From a virus: DNA of 41,060 nt. This document shows, in pieces, positions 30,407 to 40,315 of this stretch. The notes under the pieces are model-generated. The model ran no database searches, was not told the origin of the DNA, and saw only the letters and a program-made list of their open reading frames with translations. A program made the translations under genes and the position numbers. Location: positions 1 through 41,060 of IMG/VR virus record IMGVR_UViG_3300025759_000211. The stretch is one strand, 5' to 3'. Position 1 is the stretch's first letter; each line of letters starts with the position of its first letter.

Positions 30407-32802
30407 TGGGTCTATTATCTAAAATAATGAAGCCGATTGTTAGAAAAAGCATCAATCAAAAAACACCTATGCCACCAAGAAGAAAAGGTGGATTAGCTGG
30501 TTTACTTCAAAGAGTAAAAGACAAAAGACTTGAACGACCTATATCTGTAGGAGGCGTTGGCGGTGGAATATCTGCTATCAAAGAGCCAAGCTCTTTAGCA
30601 CCACCACCACAATTAGGGGTGATAAAACCACCACAAAGACCTATTGGTAGACCAATATTACGAAGAGATGATCTACCCCTACCTCTACAACCACCAACCG
30701 ATGATCCTTTTTTAAGGCCTAGAGTAGATGCAATTGGCGGCCAACAACCGATACCTCAAGTGCCACTAGCACCACCTCCTGGTGGACCAATACAAATAAG
30801 ACCAGACTTAATATCATCTAATCGTATATCTGATCAAATTCGTATTGATGATAGACCAATTCCACGTCCATCAATCGGTGGTGCTGGAGGTGGAAGACCA
30901 GATTCTAGATTGGATGATTTTGTGGCAACAACAGGACAAGAAGTTTTTGACAAAGATTATTTTGACAGAATTGGAATACCAGATCCAAGAACAAATATTG
31001 AAGGATTACAAACCCTTATAGGTAATCAAGGCATCAATCCACCACCAAAACCTCCAAGGCCAATACCACCACAAGACTTTGGCTTTGGTCCAGGAATTAG
31101 ACCAACAGAAATGATTGGGCCAGATGGCACTATGATTGGTTCAGCAGGCGTAACGCCGCCTACTATGGAAAATAAGCCTATCTCTGGTCCAGGTGCACCA
31201 GGATATTTTGGTGATAATCCAGAATTCTTAGCAGGACGACAAAAATTAAGAGAAGAGTTAATTGCTGATGGATTTGATCCAGATACACCCGTTCAAGCAT
31301 TTAGCACACCAACAGTTGACCCAGTTACCACTGCTCCTACTCCGTCTGCAACAACTATAAGACCAGACTTAATATCATCTAATCGTATATCTGAAGAGCA
31401 AGGCACAGATCCCATACAGTCTATGCCTGCACCTGTAGGAGCATTGGATCCTGTTCTTCTAGGTCAAACGGCACAAGAAAATCTTAACGATCCATTAGTA
31501 AGAGCATTATATTTTGGTACACAAGACCAACCTGGCTTCTATCAACAACTACAACAAGCTGGTGCTAACCTCATTGGTCAAGACGTACCGCTACAACAAA
31601 CAGCAGGATTAACACCACTAGAGCTATTAGCAAGACAACAAGCAGTAGCTGGTCTTGGTGGCTTTGAACCATTCTTACAACAAAACAGACAATTAGTTGA
31701 ACAAGCAATTGATCAGTCAAGACGTGCTGAAGAACTAAGAGATCCTTACTACGGCATAGCTGAACAACAATTACAAACTGGTTTAGGTGAAGAGTTAGGA
31801 GGCATTGGTCAGGCACGTGGTATTACCACAGGAGCTACTGATAGATTTGGTAGATCTTTAGGTGGATTGGGTAGACAGGCTATAGGTAGCACTGCTCAAT
31901 TTGGAGGTAGATTAGGTGAATCAGAAGATTTATTTAGAGGAACTGTAGGTGGTTATGATCAAGGTTTAACACAACAGTTTTACAATCCTTTTGAAGATGC
32001 TGTAGTACAAAGAACTATAGAAGATGTTATGGAAGCTGGAGATAAGCAAGACATAGCCTCTAGAGCCCGTGAAATTAGTGCTGGTGCCTTTGGTGGTAGT
32101 AGAGCAAGATTAGGTGCACAGGAGCGTAGAGAAGCTCTAGGAGAAGGTTTAGCAAAAGCATTAGGTAGCATAAGACAACAAGGATTTAGCGAAGCACAAA
32201 GAACAGGTCTTAGTGAGTTTGCAAGACAAAGAGCGGCAGAAAGAGCTGCGGCTTCAGGACTTTCTGGGTTAGCCACTTCAAGACTAGGTGCTCAACAACA
32301 ACTAGGAAGTACCTTAAGAGGTCTTACAGGCGATGAGTTTGCAGCACAACAACAACTTGCATCTAATCTTATGGGTTATGGTGCTGCTGGTTCACAAGCT
32401 AGACAAAACTTAGCTAGTGGAATGCTTGGTATAGGACAACAAAGAGGTGCAGGTGCATCAGCTCTAGGACAACAGTTAGCTGGATACGGTAGTCAAATAG
32501 GTGGTATTGGCTCAACTCAAGAAGGACTTAGAGCTGGTCAAAGAGGCGAGCTAGCTGGATATGGCGGTATCGGTAGAGGTATTGCTGAGACTGGTTTATC
32601 TAGAATTTACCAGCAACAACTAGGACAACAACAAAGACCGTTAGGAGTCTTAGGACAAATAGGCTCTATGTTACCTGGTTATCAGCAGACATCTACACAG
32701 ATTGGTTCACAATACGGATTACCAACAGATCCAACAGCCGCAGGTCTTGGTGCTGCATTTAGTGCTTATGGTGCTTTGGCTCCAAGACAAGGACAGAGTT
32801 AA
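30406..32802 (+). CDS. Large Pro/Gln/Gly-rich internal virion protein
   Basis: A 798-residue protein with two parts. Residues 1-350 are low complexity and Pro/Gly-rich, likely disordered, and include a duplicated segment IRPDLISSNRIS. Residues about 360-798 are rich in Gln, Gly, Ala and Arg with long amphipathic helices (QQAVAGLGGFEPFLQQNRQL, then YNPFEDAVVQRTIEDVMEAG) and then repeated QQLGSTLRG/QQLASNLMGYG-type blocks. The FYNPFEDAVVQ motif resembles 'NPY/NPF' motifs in conserved structural proteins of marine podoviruses. It is flanked by other large proteins and probably is part of the ejected core, though tape-measure-like is possible. Its start overlaps the previous stop. Confidence 0.65.
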   Translation: MGLLSKIMKPIVRKSINQKTPMPPRRKGGLAGLLQRVKDKRLERPISVGGVGGGISAIKEPSSLAPPPQLGVIKPPQRPIGRPILRRDDLPLPLQPPTDDPFLRPRVDAIGGQQPIPQVPLAPPPGGPIQIRPDLISSNRISDQIRIDDRPIPRPSIGGAGGGRPDSRLDDFVATTGQEVFDKDYFDRIGIPDPRTNIEGLQTLIGNQGINPPPKPPRPIPPQDFGFGPGIRPTEMIGPDGTMIGSAGVTPPTMENKPISGPGAPGYFGDNPEFLAGRQKLREELIADGFDPDTPVQAFSTPTVDPVTTAPTPSATTIRPDLISSNRISEEQGTDPIQSMPAPVGALDPVLLGQTAQENLNDPLVRALYFGTQDQPGFYQQLQQAGANLIGQDVPLQQTAGLTPLELLARQQAVAGLGGFEPFLQQNRQLVEQAIDQSRRAEELRDPYYGIAEQQLQTGLGEELGGIGQARGITTGATDRFGRSLGGLGRQAIGSTAQFGGRLGESEDLFRGTVGGYDQGLTQQFYNPFEDAVVQRTIEDVMEAGDKQDIASRAREISAGAFGGSRARLGAQERREALGEGLAKALGSIRQQGFSEAQRTGLSEFARQRAAERAAASGLSGLATSRLGAQQQLGSTLRGLTGDEFAAQQQLASNLMGYGAAGSQARQNLASGMLGIGQQRGAGASALGQQLAGYGSQIGGIGSTQEGLRAGQRGELAGYGGIGRGIAETGLSRIYQQQLGQQQRPLGVLGQIGSMLPGYQQTSTQIGSQYGLPTDPTAAGLGAAFSAYGALAPRQGQS
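30796..30833 (+). repeat. 38-base exact direct repeat, copy A
   Basis: The 38 bases from ATAAGACCAGAC through CGTATATCTGA recur unchanged at 31357-31394, 561 bases downstream and in the same reading frame. It encodes IRPDLISSNRIS. Identity including third codon positions points to recent copying or gene conversion in the disordered part of the virion protein. Confidence 0.9.
31357..31394 (+). repeat. 38-base exact direct repeat, copy B
   Basis: Second identical copy of the 38-base element at 30796-30833. The 561-base offset (187 codons) preserves frame. The sequences flanking the two copies differ. Confidence 0.9.
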
Positions 32803-34649
32803 TGAACTTTTTGAATCGTAAAATGTTTCAGGCTGGTGGTGGTGCTGTCGCATTAGGACCTTATGACGTTATTGATCGTGCAACAGGTAAAAAAACAACA
32901 GTAAATCCAGGGTTTCTTCAAGACATAACTTTGAAATCACAAATAGCATATCCTCTTTTAAATGGTTATAAAACAGGACAACTGCAACTTGGTGAAGGCA
33001 TTTTACAAGAGCTAGATACTTACAGACAATCAGATGAACCTTTTGGAGCGTCAGGAGATATATCATCACCAACAAGAGTTGACGATTTAGGAACAGCTGC
33101 TTTTGATTTATCAAGAGGTTTACTTCGTGGTGCAGAAGGTCCTTTAAGAGGTGTCGCTGGATTTGTTGGTGAACTTACTGGAAGCGATATGCTCAAAGAT
33201 ATTAGCAGTGTTGATTTTAGAACTGGTAGAAGAAAAGAGTTCGAGCCTTTAGTACCAACTAGAGAAGAAAATCGTTCACAAATATTACAGGAATTAGCAG
33301 GTAGAGAATTAGCACAACAAACACCCATTACTGATTTTCAAGCAGAGATAGAACAAATACAAGCACCAACACCTGTTATTGCTGGAGATGATCAATCTAC
33401 CTTTGATTTCAGAGATGAAGATATGCGTAGCAAAGTTGGTCAAGCCGCATATGATGCTGACGTGGCTAGAAGAGAACAAGAGATTAAAGATGATCCAATA
33501 AGCCAAACTTTAGGAATTGCTGAGTTTGATGTAGATGAAAGAAGAAAAGCTTTTGAAGAGGCTATGAAAGGTAGAGACGAGTTTGGTGAACTGATACCAA
33601 CAGATAGACCACCAACACCAGAAATGCAACCAGAGAGCTTATCACCAGGTTTAGATGAAATAGATGTTTTAGTAGAAGATATAATGCCATCTGAAGCTGT
33701 AGAAAAATTTGGGGTTGACGACATAAAACCTGAATTATTAAAAATAGATACATCTATCACAGAAGCTGATTTAGATAAGTTTAATGAAGCTGGACCACCA
33801 GAGGTGTCTAAGCAAACTACTGGGTTATTTGGTTCTGATAGATTCCTAGACTTCATCAGAAATGTTGGAGCTGGTTTAGTTTCTACTGGACAAATGGGTG
33901 AAGGGCTTGCTGTTGGTGCTGCAAAAGCGGCAGAAGAGAGAACTGCAAGAGAGTTACTTGCATCACAAGAAAGAAAGAAATTTGAAGATGCTAAAAGATT
34001 ACTAGAGATAGAAGCAAATTTGGCTGGCAAAGAGCCCCCTTCAATATCTGATTTAGACAAAATTAAAACAAACGAAGAAGAGCTAAATCAAAGCCTTAGA
34101 GATTTCAAAAAAAGTGAAAATACATTATCAAACCTTAATACTGTAATAAAAATTCTAGAGCAAGAAGATGCTACTGGTGTTAAAGGGTTTTTTGGTGAAG
34201 CAACAGATATGATTGAGTCAGCAATTAAATCAGATACTGGTAAAAGTTTTGAAGATCTAGAACCACGTACAAGAGCTAATGCTTTGTTAAAAGTTCTACG
34301 ACAAGCAAACGTAAGAGAAATACTTGGTGAATCTGGTAAAACCATTTCTAACTTAGATAGGCAAATTGTTGAAGAAGTATTCGGTGATATAAAACTAGGC
34401 ACACCAAGAGCTGTTTCATTGAGAAAACTTAGCGATAGTAGGGAAAACATAATTGGCAATATGGAACAAGCAAGGGATCAGATTACTTCTGCTAAAACTT
34501 TCTTTGACCTTGCACAATTCAACTCGCCTGTTTACATGAAAAATTATGATTTAATTACCTTAATTAATAACTTTGATTTTGATAATGCTATGGATTACAT
34601 TAAAAATGTTACTCAAGCACCCGCAGGCATACCTACTATTGACTTGTAA
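32802..34649 (+). CDS. Large virion-associated protein, helical
   Basis: A 615-residue protein with no recognised enzyme motif. The start (FLNRKMFQAGGGAVALGPYD) carries a Met/Gln/Gly segment typical of marine phage structural proteins. Residues 60-400 are acidic and partly disordered with Pro-rich stretches. The C-terminal 200 residues are strongly helical, likely coiled coil (EELNQSLRDFKKSENTLSNL, then GKTISNLDRQIVEEVFGDIK). One segment (FIRNVGAGLVSTGQMGEGLA, about 348-367) could interact with membranes. Overlaps the previous gene by one base. Most likely an internal core or ejection protein; evidence is position, size and composition. Confidence 0.6.
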   Translation: MNFLNRKMFQAGGGAVALGPYDVIDRATGKKTTVNPGFLQDITLKSQIAYPLLNGYKTGQLQLGEGILQELDTYRQSDEPFGASGDISSPTRVDDLGTAAFDLSRGLLRGAEGPLRGVAGFVGELTGSDMLKDISSVDFRTGRRKEFEPLVPTREENRSQILQELAGRELAQQTPITDFQAEIEQIQAPTPVIAGDDQSTFDFRDEDMRSKVGQAAYDADVARREQEIKDDPISQTLGIAEFDVDERRKAFEEAMKGRDEFGELIPTDRPPTPEMQPESLSPGLDEIDVLVEDIMPSEAVEKFGVDDIKPELLKIDTSITEADLDKFNEAGPPEVSKQTTGLFGSDRFLDFIRNVGAGLVSTGQMGEGLAVGAAKAAEERTARELLASQERKKFEDAKRLLEIEANLAGKEPPSISDLDKIKTNEEELNQSLRDFKKSENTLSNLNTVIKILEQEDATGVKGFFGEATDMIESAIKSDTGKSFEDLEPRTRANALLKVLRQANVREILGESGKTISNLDRQIVEEVFGDIKLGTPRAVSLRKLSDSRENIIGNMEQARDQITSAKTFFDLAQFNSPVYMKNYDLITLINNFDFDNAMDYIKNVTQAPAGIPTIDL

Positions 34650-37600
34650 TGCCTAAGTTTAGAGTAAATATAGCACCAGGAGTTTCACACGTAATTGAAG
34701 CTAAAAACGAAGATGAAGCCAGAAAAAAAACCAGAGCTGAAATAGCCAAAGGTGCAGTTTCACCATTCTATGATGAATTATTTTTTGATTATGAAACTGG
34801 TGTTGATCCAAAAAAAATAAAACCAAAAGAAGGTAAAGCACTTAGACAAAGACTTGGTAGAGCAGAAATATCAAAAGATCCTGATGACCCATACAAAGAA
34901 CAAAATAAAGTTTTAGGCGATATTATGGCTCGAGTGCGAGCTACTACAGATCCATACACTCAAGAAGGTGTTGCACAAAATATTGTTGGAGATAGTGGTT
35001 TTATAAGAAACACTAAAGGTCAACTAGCACTTACGCCTGATGGTTTGCGTTTGTTAGGCTTACCTGTAAAAACCAGAACATTACAAGATGGTACAGTCAT
35101 AGAACAAAACACCATCATAGACGAAAACGATTTTAACATGATGACTGGTGATGCCGCAGATATGAGTGGTATTGCAGGTCCAGTGCTAACCACTATTGCT
35201 GCTTTTTTACCACAAGTAAAGCTAGTCAAAGGCATAACAGCTTTATTAGGTGGTAGAGCAAGATTAGCTAGAACTTTTGTAGCTGGTGGTGCTTCTGCTG
35301 CTGGTAAAGCTGGAGAAGAATATTTTGATGCTATAGAGGGTTTTCAATTACAAGACGCAGATGAAATTGAAGATATGCTTAAAGGTGAGTTTATTATAGG
35401 ATCTGTAGGTCAAGGTGTTTTTGGTGAAATACCTGGTGCAATATTTAAAGCTGCTTTTGGTAAAACAGCCCCGTTAGAAAATCAAAGAATAGGATTTGTT
35501 GCATCAAGAAATTTAAGTTGGGCTGATGTAAAAAAATTAGATGAGCAAGCTGGCAAGCCTTTAACTAACGACCAAATTTTAAAAGCTGCAAAACAAGGAA
35601 AGGTTAGAAAATTTGATTACAAAATGTCAAAAGGTTTTTTACCATCAAGAGGCGTGTTTGGTCAAAAACTACCTGCAAACTATCAAGCTATTGTAGAACA
35701 AGTTTTAGGTAATGAAAGAAGACGTAAGCCTAACACACTTTATCTTCGTGCAGCACTCAACGATATTTTAAGTAACATAAAAGATGAGAAAGAAGCATTA
35801 AATCAAAGCCTTTCTGCATCATCAAAACAAGGATTAGATGCACAAGTCAACGAAGCTTTACAAAATCTGCGTTTACAAGAACAAAAGGTTACTGATTCAT
35901 TGCGTAAATTGTTAGATGATGTTGGTGAAGATATATTAGAAGTTGGTGATTATGGAAACATACCAGCCAATAAGGTCTTTGGCGAAGAATTAAAAGACAC
36001 AGTAGCCAAGGCTCAGGGTGCGGCAATGGAATCAAGCGGTGAGCTATATCATGCCGTAGATAAAAAACTTATAAACTTTAGATTTTACAAAACAGATGCT
36101 GATGGCAATTTTGTAAAAGATGCAGACGGCAACTTAGTGCCCGAAGATACAAAATTAACCATCAATAGAAGAGGAGAGCCAGAGGCTGCTCTTGATGCAG
36201 ATGGCAATCCAATATTAAGAACAGAATTAGAACAAAACAAAGCAAGAGTTATAAACAAGGTTATAAACAATGTTGTGCTAAAACATCTTCAAAGAGCTAA
36301 AAGAATGGTCGAGTTAGACAAGCCCAAGAAGAAAGGAACGATGCAACAGTTAACAGACCCCGCAGCAGACGTGCCAAACAATATACGACTACAGCTTGAA
36401 AGAAATTTAGATCAAGCAATCGAGTTAGCAAAAAATGGTCAATACGATTTAAGAATGATTAGAAATGATGCTAACTATCTAAAAAGATTTCTACATGAAA
36501 TAGCAAAAGAATCAGATGAAAGAAAGCTTGTAAAAAATGTAATGCGTGTTTATGACGACTATGGAATTGGTAAAAAAGGAACAAAAAACACCAACAGTAT
36601 TCTTACAGAATTAGGTGAAGATCTAGAAGAAGAAGTATTAGCTGCATTGGCTAGCAAAAAATTAAGGTTAGATGCAACTGAGCGTGATTTGTTAAAAAAA
36701 TCCATGAAAGATTTGAGAGATGCAAACAGACATCATGCAGAGCGTATGCAACCTTTTGACAACAAAATAATGCAAGGCTTAGTTATCAAAGCTGGTAAAG
36801 GCGTAATTAACGCTGATGAGGCGTATTCAAAAGCTTTAATTGCAGGTACAAAAGAAGATTTAGATAATATATTTCAAGGTTTGAGAGAATATGATGAATA
36901 CATTAAAACAGATAAATATTACCAAAAGACAGACGCTGATGGAAATATAATACCTAATTATTATGAAACAAAACTTAAGGCTGATTTAAAAAACAGACTA
37001 TTTGCTGATGCATTGTATGAAGCTACTAAAGATGAGCTTACAGATGTTAATTTTACGCAGTTTGCAAGAGAGATACTTAAGTTTGAAAAATTGCATGGAA
37101 AAGAAAAATTTGATGCTTTGTTCACTGATCCTGTATCAAGGATTTCAACTGGTGGACAAGTAAGAGCAACACTGAACCAGTTAAACCAAATTGGTTTCAA
37201 TCCAAAACCAAAAGAACTTAGAAATATCATAAACGACATTACAGCTAGAAATGCTGCACGTGGTTTAAACCCAAGTGATCAAGGTAAGATATTTACCGAA
37301 CAATTAAAAAGACTTGCAGACGCTACAGAAAAAAGAATGAAGTTTGAAAAAACTAGAGCTATAGCTGACTTGCCAGAAAAAACTATTGAAGAAACTGTAA
37401 ATACTATATTCAGACCAGGTTCAGCTACCGTCATAAATAGCTTAAAAGAAACTGTTGATGATGCAGTTTTCAATGACATACAAAAAGCAAGTATGCAAAA
37501 GCTTTTAGCAAAATCCATAGACATGAATGGAGAAGGTAATATTACCGATTTATTCAAAGCTCAAAATCTAAAAACATCTCTTGATTCTTTTGGTGATGAA

Positions 37601-38197
37601 ACCCTTGATGCTATGTTTGGTGCTGAAACAAGAAGAGGTTTAAGAGCGTTTCAACAACAGATAGATGTATTAACAGGTGGTGAACCAGGAAGAGGTGGTG
37701 CAGCTGGTGGATTGATTGCTGCTGGTTTGTCTGCTGCGATTGTTTTTGCTCCATTAGCAAACATACCTACAGTTGCTGCTTTGATCATAGCAAGAGAACT
37801 AATTACCTTCCCACCCTTTGTAAGGCTTATGTCACGTTCTGATCAAGGATCTATTGGCAAAGCACTACAAATATTTAACACAACATTGAGACAATTTGGT
37901 TTGAGAATGGTAGATGGTGAAATAGTGCCAATAGGTTCCGGCATAAATAATTTACTTGAGGGTGCTTTTGATAAGGGTGCTACAGCAGTCGGTATTACAG
38001 ATGACGAAATACAAGGTGCGACACAAAAAGGTCAATCATCCTTTCAAGAACTCAGAGACAAGGTTTTAAGACCACTGATTACACAACCAGGACTACCACA
38101 GATAGCACCAGTGCAAATACCTCAGACACCGACAGATCCTTTATCACAAGAAAGATTAGATTTCGCAGAGCAGGTAGCCGGTAGACCTGTACTTTAA
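34649..38197 (+). CDS. Very large ejection-type virion protein
   Basis: A 1182-residue protein, the largest here. It begins with a small beta-alpha domain (PKFRVNIAPGVSHVIEAKNE), followed by a hydrophobic Gly/Ala segment (about 172-205, IAGPVLTTIAAFLPQVKLVK) and a long helical body (about 300-1000). A second hydrophobic stretch lies near the C-terminus (about 1013-1045, GGLIAAGLSAAIVFAPLANI). DADGN motifs occur four times (about 484, 494, 516, 767), perhaps metal-binding turns. Two hydrophobic stretches in a large helical protein at the end of the late block suit an ejection protein that forms a channel through the envelope. No lytic transglycosylase motif was recognised. Confidence 0.65.
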   Translation: MPKFRVNIAPGVSHVIEAKNEDEARKKTRAEIAKGAVSPFYDELFFDYETGVDPKKIKPKEGKALRQRLGRAEISKDPDDPYKEQNKVLGDIMARVRATTDPYTQEGVAQNIVGDSGFIRNTKGQLALTPDGLRLLGLPVKTRTLQDGTVIEQNTIIDENDFNMMTGDAADMSGIAGPVLTTIAAFLPQVKLVKGITALLGGRARLARTFVAGGASAAGKAGEEYFDAIEGFQLQDADEIEDMLKGEFIIGSVGQGVFGEIPGAIFKAAFGKTAPLENQRIGFVASRNLSWADVKKLDEQAGKPLTNDQILKAAKQGKVRKFDYKMSKGFLPSRGVFGQKLPANYQAIVEQVLGNERRRKPNTLYLRAALNDILSNIKDEKEALNQSLSASSKQGLDAQVNEALQNLRLQEQKVTDSLRKLLDDVGEDILEVGDYGNIPANKVFGEELKDTVAKAQGAAMESSGELYHAVDKKLINFRFYKTDADGNFVKDADGNLVPEDTKLTINRRGEPEAALDADGNPILRTELEQNKARVINKVINNVVLKHLQRAKRMVELDKPKKKGTMQQLTDPAADVPNNIRLQLERNLDQAIELAKNGQYDLRMIRNDANYLKRFLHEIAKESDERKLVKNVMRVYDDYGIGKKGTKNTNSILTELGEDLEEEVLAALASKKLRLDATERDLLKKSMKDLRDANRHHAERMQPFDNKIMQGLVIKAGKGVINADEAYSKALIAGTKEDLDNIFQGLREYDEYIKTDKYYQKTDADGNIIPNYYETKLKADLKNRLFADALYEATKDELTDVNFTQFAREILKFEKLHGKEKFDALFTDPVSRISTGGQVRATLNQLNQIGFNPKPKELRNIINDITARNAARGLNPSDQGKIFTEQLKRLADATEKRMKFEKTRAIADLPEKTIEETVNTIFRPGSATVINSLKETVDDAVFNDIQKASMQKLLAKSIDMNGEGNITDLFKAQNLKTSLDSFGDETLDAMFGAETRRGLRAFQQQIDVLTGGEPGRGGAAGGLIAAGLSAAIVFAPLANIPTVAALIIARELITFPPFVRLMSRSDQGSIGKALQIFNTTLRQFGLRMVDGEIVPIGSGINNLLEGAFDKGATAVGITDDEIQGATQKGQSSFQELRDKVLRPLITQPGLPQIAPVQIPQTPTDPLSQERLDFAEQVAGRPVL

Positions 38198-40314
38198 TCA
38201 GCAAAGAAGTTTGGATCTACAGCTACAAAGCGTTTAGCAGGTCGTCCTTTACCACCTATCTTTATCTCAACCTCTTGTATTTCTCCTGCGTTCTTAAGCC
38301 TTTCAATGATTTCTTTTACTTCATAGGACTTCATGCTACGGAATAGTTCGTGTCTATCTACTTCACGTTTAGATATACCCTCGCCATTCCTGGATCTAAT
38401 AAAAGATAATACTTGCTTGATCTTAGATTCAGTTGCACTACTAGCCACCTTATCTCTACAAGCTTCTATAAATAACAGGTCATAATATCTAATAAAGTCT
38501 ACAGCCCACCTTGTAACGTCTCCTGTAATCGTCTTAGCGTCAGCATTAGAGGCAAGAGTACATAACAACGACAAACGCATAGCTTTCTCCTTAGAACGGC
38601 TTAGAAGAGGCTCTAGGTTATCTTTTTCTAATATATCTTGTCGTTTGATTATCTCTCTTGCGAAATCTTGTAATATTTCTTCAGATTCCCTATCAAAGTC
38701 TAAAACGATTTGATCTAGGTCTAATTCAGCATTATCTCTTGATAAATCACTCATGCTACCTCTTTGTCTTCTGATATAGTTAACCCAGTTGACAATAGAG
38801 GTTGGTGGCGATTTGAATCGTTTGAGTTCACCCACTCTCCTTGGCTCTGTTGATTCAACGACTACAAATCGGTTTAGGAACCCGTCTGCAATCCTGCCAC
38901 TATTTAACGCACCATAAAAGTTTTTAGGAACTGATAGACCAACCAATGTAATAGCTGGTTTATGAGTAACACGACTCATCATCATTTCCTTGTATTGTTC
39001 TTGCACATTCATAAGCGAGTAGTTGTCTGGTCGCAGTGTGCCATGACAACGACCCCAGGCTTCCATAAGCGTTTGTATACCATCTTCTTTATTGGTATTA
39101 CCTGAATTACTTATAGCTTCTAATCTTTTACCAAATTCGTCCATAATGGTTATCTGTGTAGGACGCATCTTTAATACCGAGTGAACAGCACCACTTGATG
39201 TATAACCATCACCTACAACAAGCTTTTCATGATCTGATGCGTTTAATACTGACTCTACAAATGTTTTTATATTCTCTTTACCTTGACCTGACTTAGCGAT
39301 ACCCATGAAATACATAGACGAAAAGTTATTCATATTAGTTCTATAGATACGTCCACAGGTAACACTAGCTAAGGCTAATGCACCTACCAGTGATAGTTCT
39401 GGCTGTGGTACTTGTGCTATATCTTCACAAAACTTAAACATATCTTTGAGCAGGCCTGGAGGGTTAAATAGATCTTTTGGTTTTTGTATGGTTTCTGTAA
39501 CTTGGGTAAATAATGGTGCTAATTGATTCTTTCTATCGTGTGTATTTTTGACGCTCTCTACTACGCCATCTATCTCTGCTTGTGGTAAGGGTGGGTTATT
39601 GTTGGTATTCCAGTTCTGTAAGAAGATTCTAACGAACTCTAGGTTGACATTCTTTGATATTAAATAGCCTGCAATACGTGCAGCCTGGTCGTTCCTAGAG
39701 CCCTCTAATACACCATCTAATGAGAATGGTGCAGTTTGAACGCCAGTATCAGTTTTTGGTACTCCTGTTATCTTTTGGAACTCAACTTCAGTAAAATCTG
39801 GTAAATCGTTATGATCATAGATCTTCCAATCAGCAAAGGTAACAGGTTTATATACTTGTCCGTTAGCGTGTCTGTTCCATGGTGCTATGATAAGACCACC
39901 TACACCTCTAATGTCTATCAAGCGTTCAATAGGCGTTTCAGCAGTCCTTCTTGTAGCAAAAGTTGTATAGTTTTCAGGGTTGTTGTAATAATAATGCATA
40001 CCCTTACCAGTAATAACTTTAAACGGACATGGTGGTAAATTCTTTTCTACCCAGTCCATAGCCTCTGGTGAATCAGCATCAACGACTACAAACTTACCGC
40101 AAACAAGTGCTACCTGTAGATTATCTTTATCTTTAAACCAGGACTCTACAAGATCCCTAGACGGTCTAGTTTCTTTGTATTGTTCCCAGCTACCTAGAAA
40201 TGATGGTGGTTTCTTGTTGGATCTTTGCAGAGGTACAACATTATAGCCTTCATCATAGTAGGCAAGTGCTTGCTCCAAGGATGTGTCGTCCTCGGTTATA
40301 TTAAGCTGAAACAC
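38194..40314 (-). CDS. Bifunctional primase-polymerase with ATPase domain
   Basis: A 706-residue replication protein. The N-terminal prim-pol domain (AEP superfamily, about 12-180) shows D79-A-D81 (FVVVDADS), GKGMH with H107, and D134 (LIDIRGVGG, followed by LIIAPWNRH). A PriCT-1-like helical region follows (about 200-260, GSRNDQAARIAGYLISKNVN). The C-terminal DUF3987-like P-loop ATPase/helicase has GIAKSGQGKE (338-347) and Walker B ITIMDEF (388-394); the usual Ser/Thr after the P-loop Lys is Glu (E347). Read from GTG 40314, one base after the upstream HTH gene on this strand. It should prime and unwind DNA in phage replication. Its end overlaps the end of the convergent late block. Confidence 0.85.
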   Translation of the reverse strand: MFQLNITEDDTSLEQALAYYDEGYNVVPLQRSNKKPPSFLGSWEQYKETRPSRDLVESWFKDKDNLQVALVCGKFVVVDADSPEAMDWVEKNLPPCPFKVITGKGMHYYYNNPENYTTFATRRTAETPIERLIDIRGVGGLIIAPWNRHANGQVYKPVTFADWKIYDHNDLPDFTEVEFQKITGVPKTDTGVQTAPFSLDGVLEGSRNDQAARIAGYLISKNVNLEFVRIFLQNWNTNNNPPLPQAEIDGVVESVKNTHDRKNQLAPLFTQVTETIQKPKDLFNPPGLLKDMFKFCEDIAQVPQPELSLVGALALASVTCGRIYRTNMNNFSSMYFMGIAKSGQGKENIKTFVESVLNASDHEKLVVGDGYTSSGAVHSVLKMRPTQITIMDEFGKRLEAISNSGNTNKEDGIQTLMEAWGRCHGTLRPDNYSLMNVQEQYKEMMMSRVTHKPAITLVGLSVPKNFYGALNSGRIADGFLNRFVVVESTEPRRVGELKRFKSPPTSIVNWVNYIRRQRGSMSDLSRDNAELDLDQIVLDFDRESEEILQDFAREIIKRQDILEKDNLEPLLSRSKEKAMRLSLLCTLASNADAKTITGDVTRWAVDFIRYYDLLFIEACRDKVASSATESKIKQVLSFIRSRNGEGISKREVDRHELFRSMKSYEVKEIIERLKNAGEIQEVEIKIGGKGRPAKRFVAVDPNFFAD

Positions 40315-40315
40315 T

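Noticed and set aside
33440-34060. A 206-codon open frame on the minus strand within the 32802 gene
   Set aside because: The product is Ser/Leu-rich low complexity that mirrors the acidic, helical plus-strand protein; no ribosome site or neighbour in that direction.
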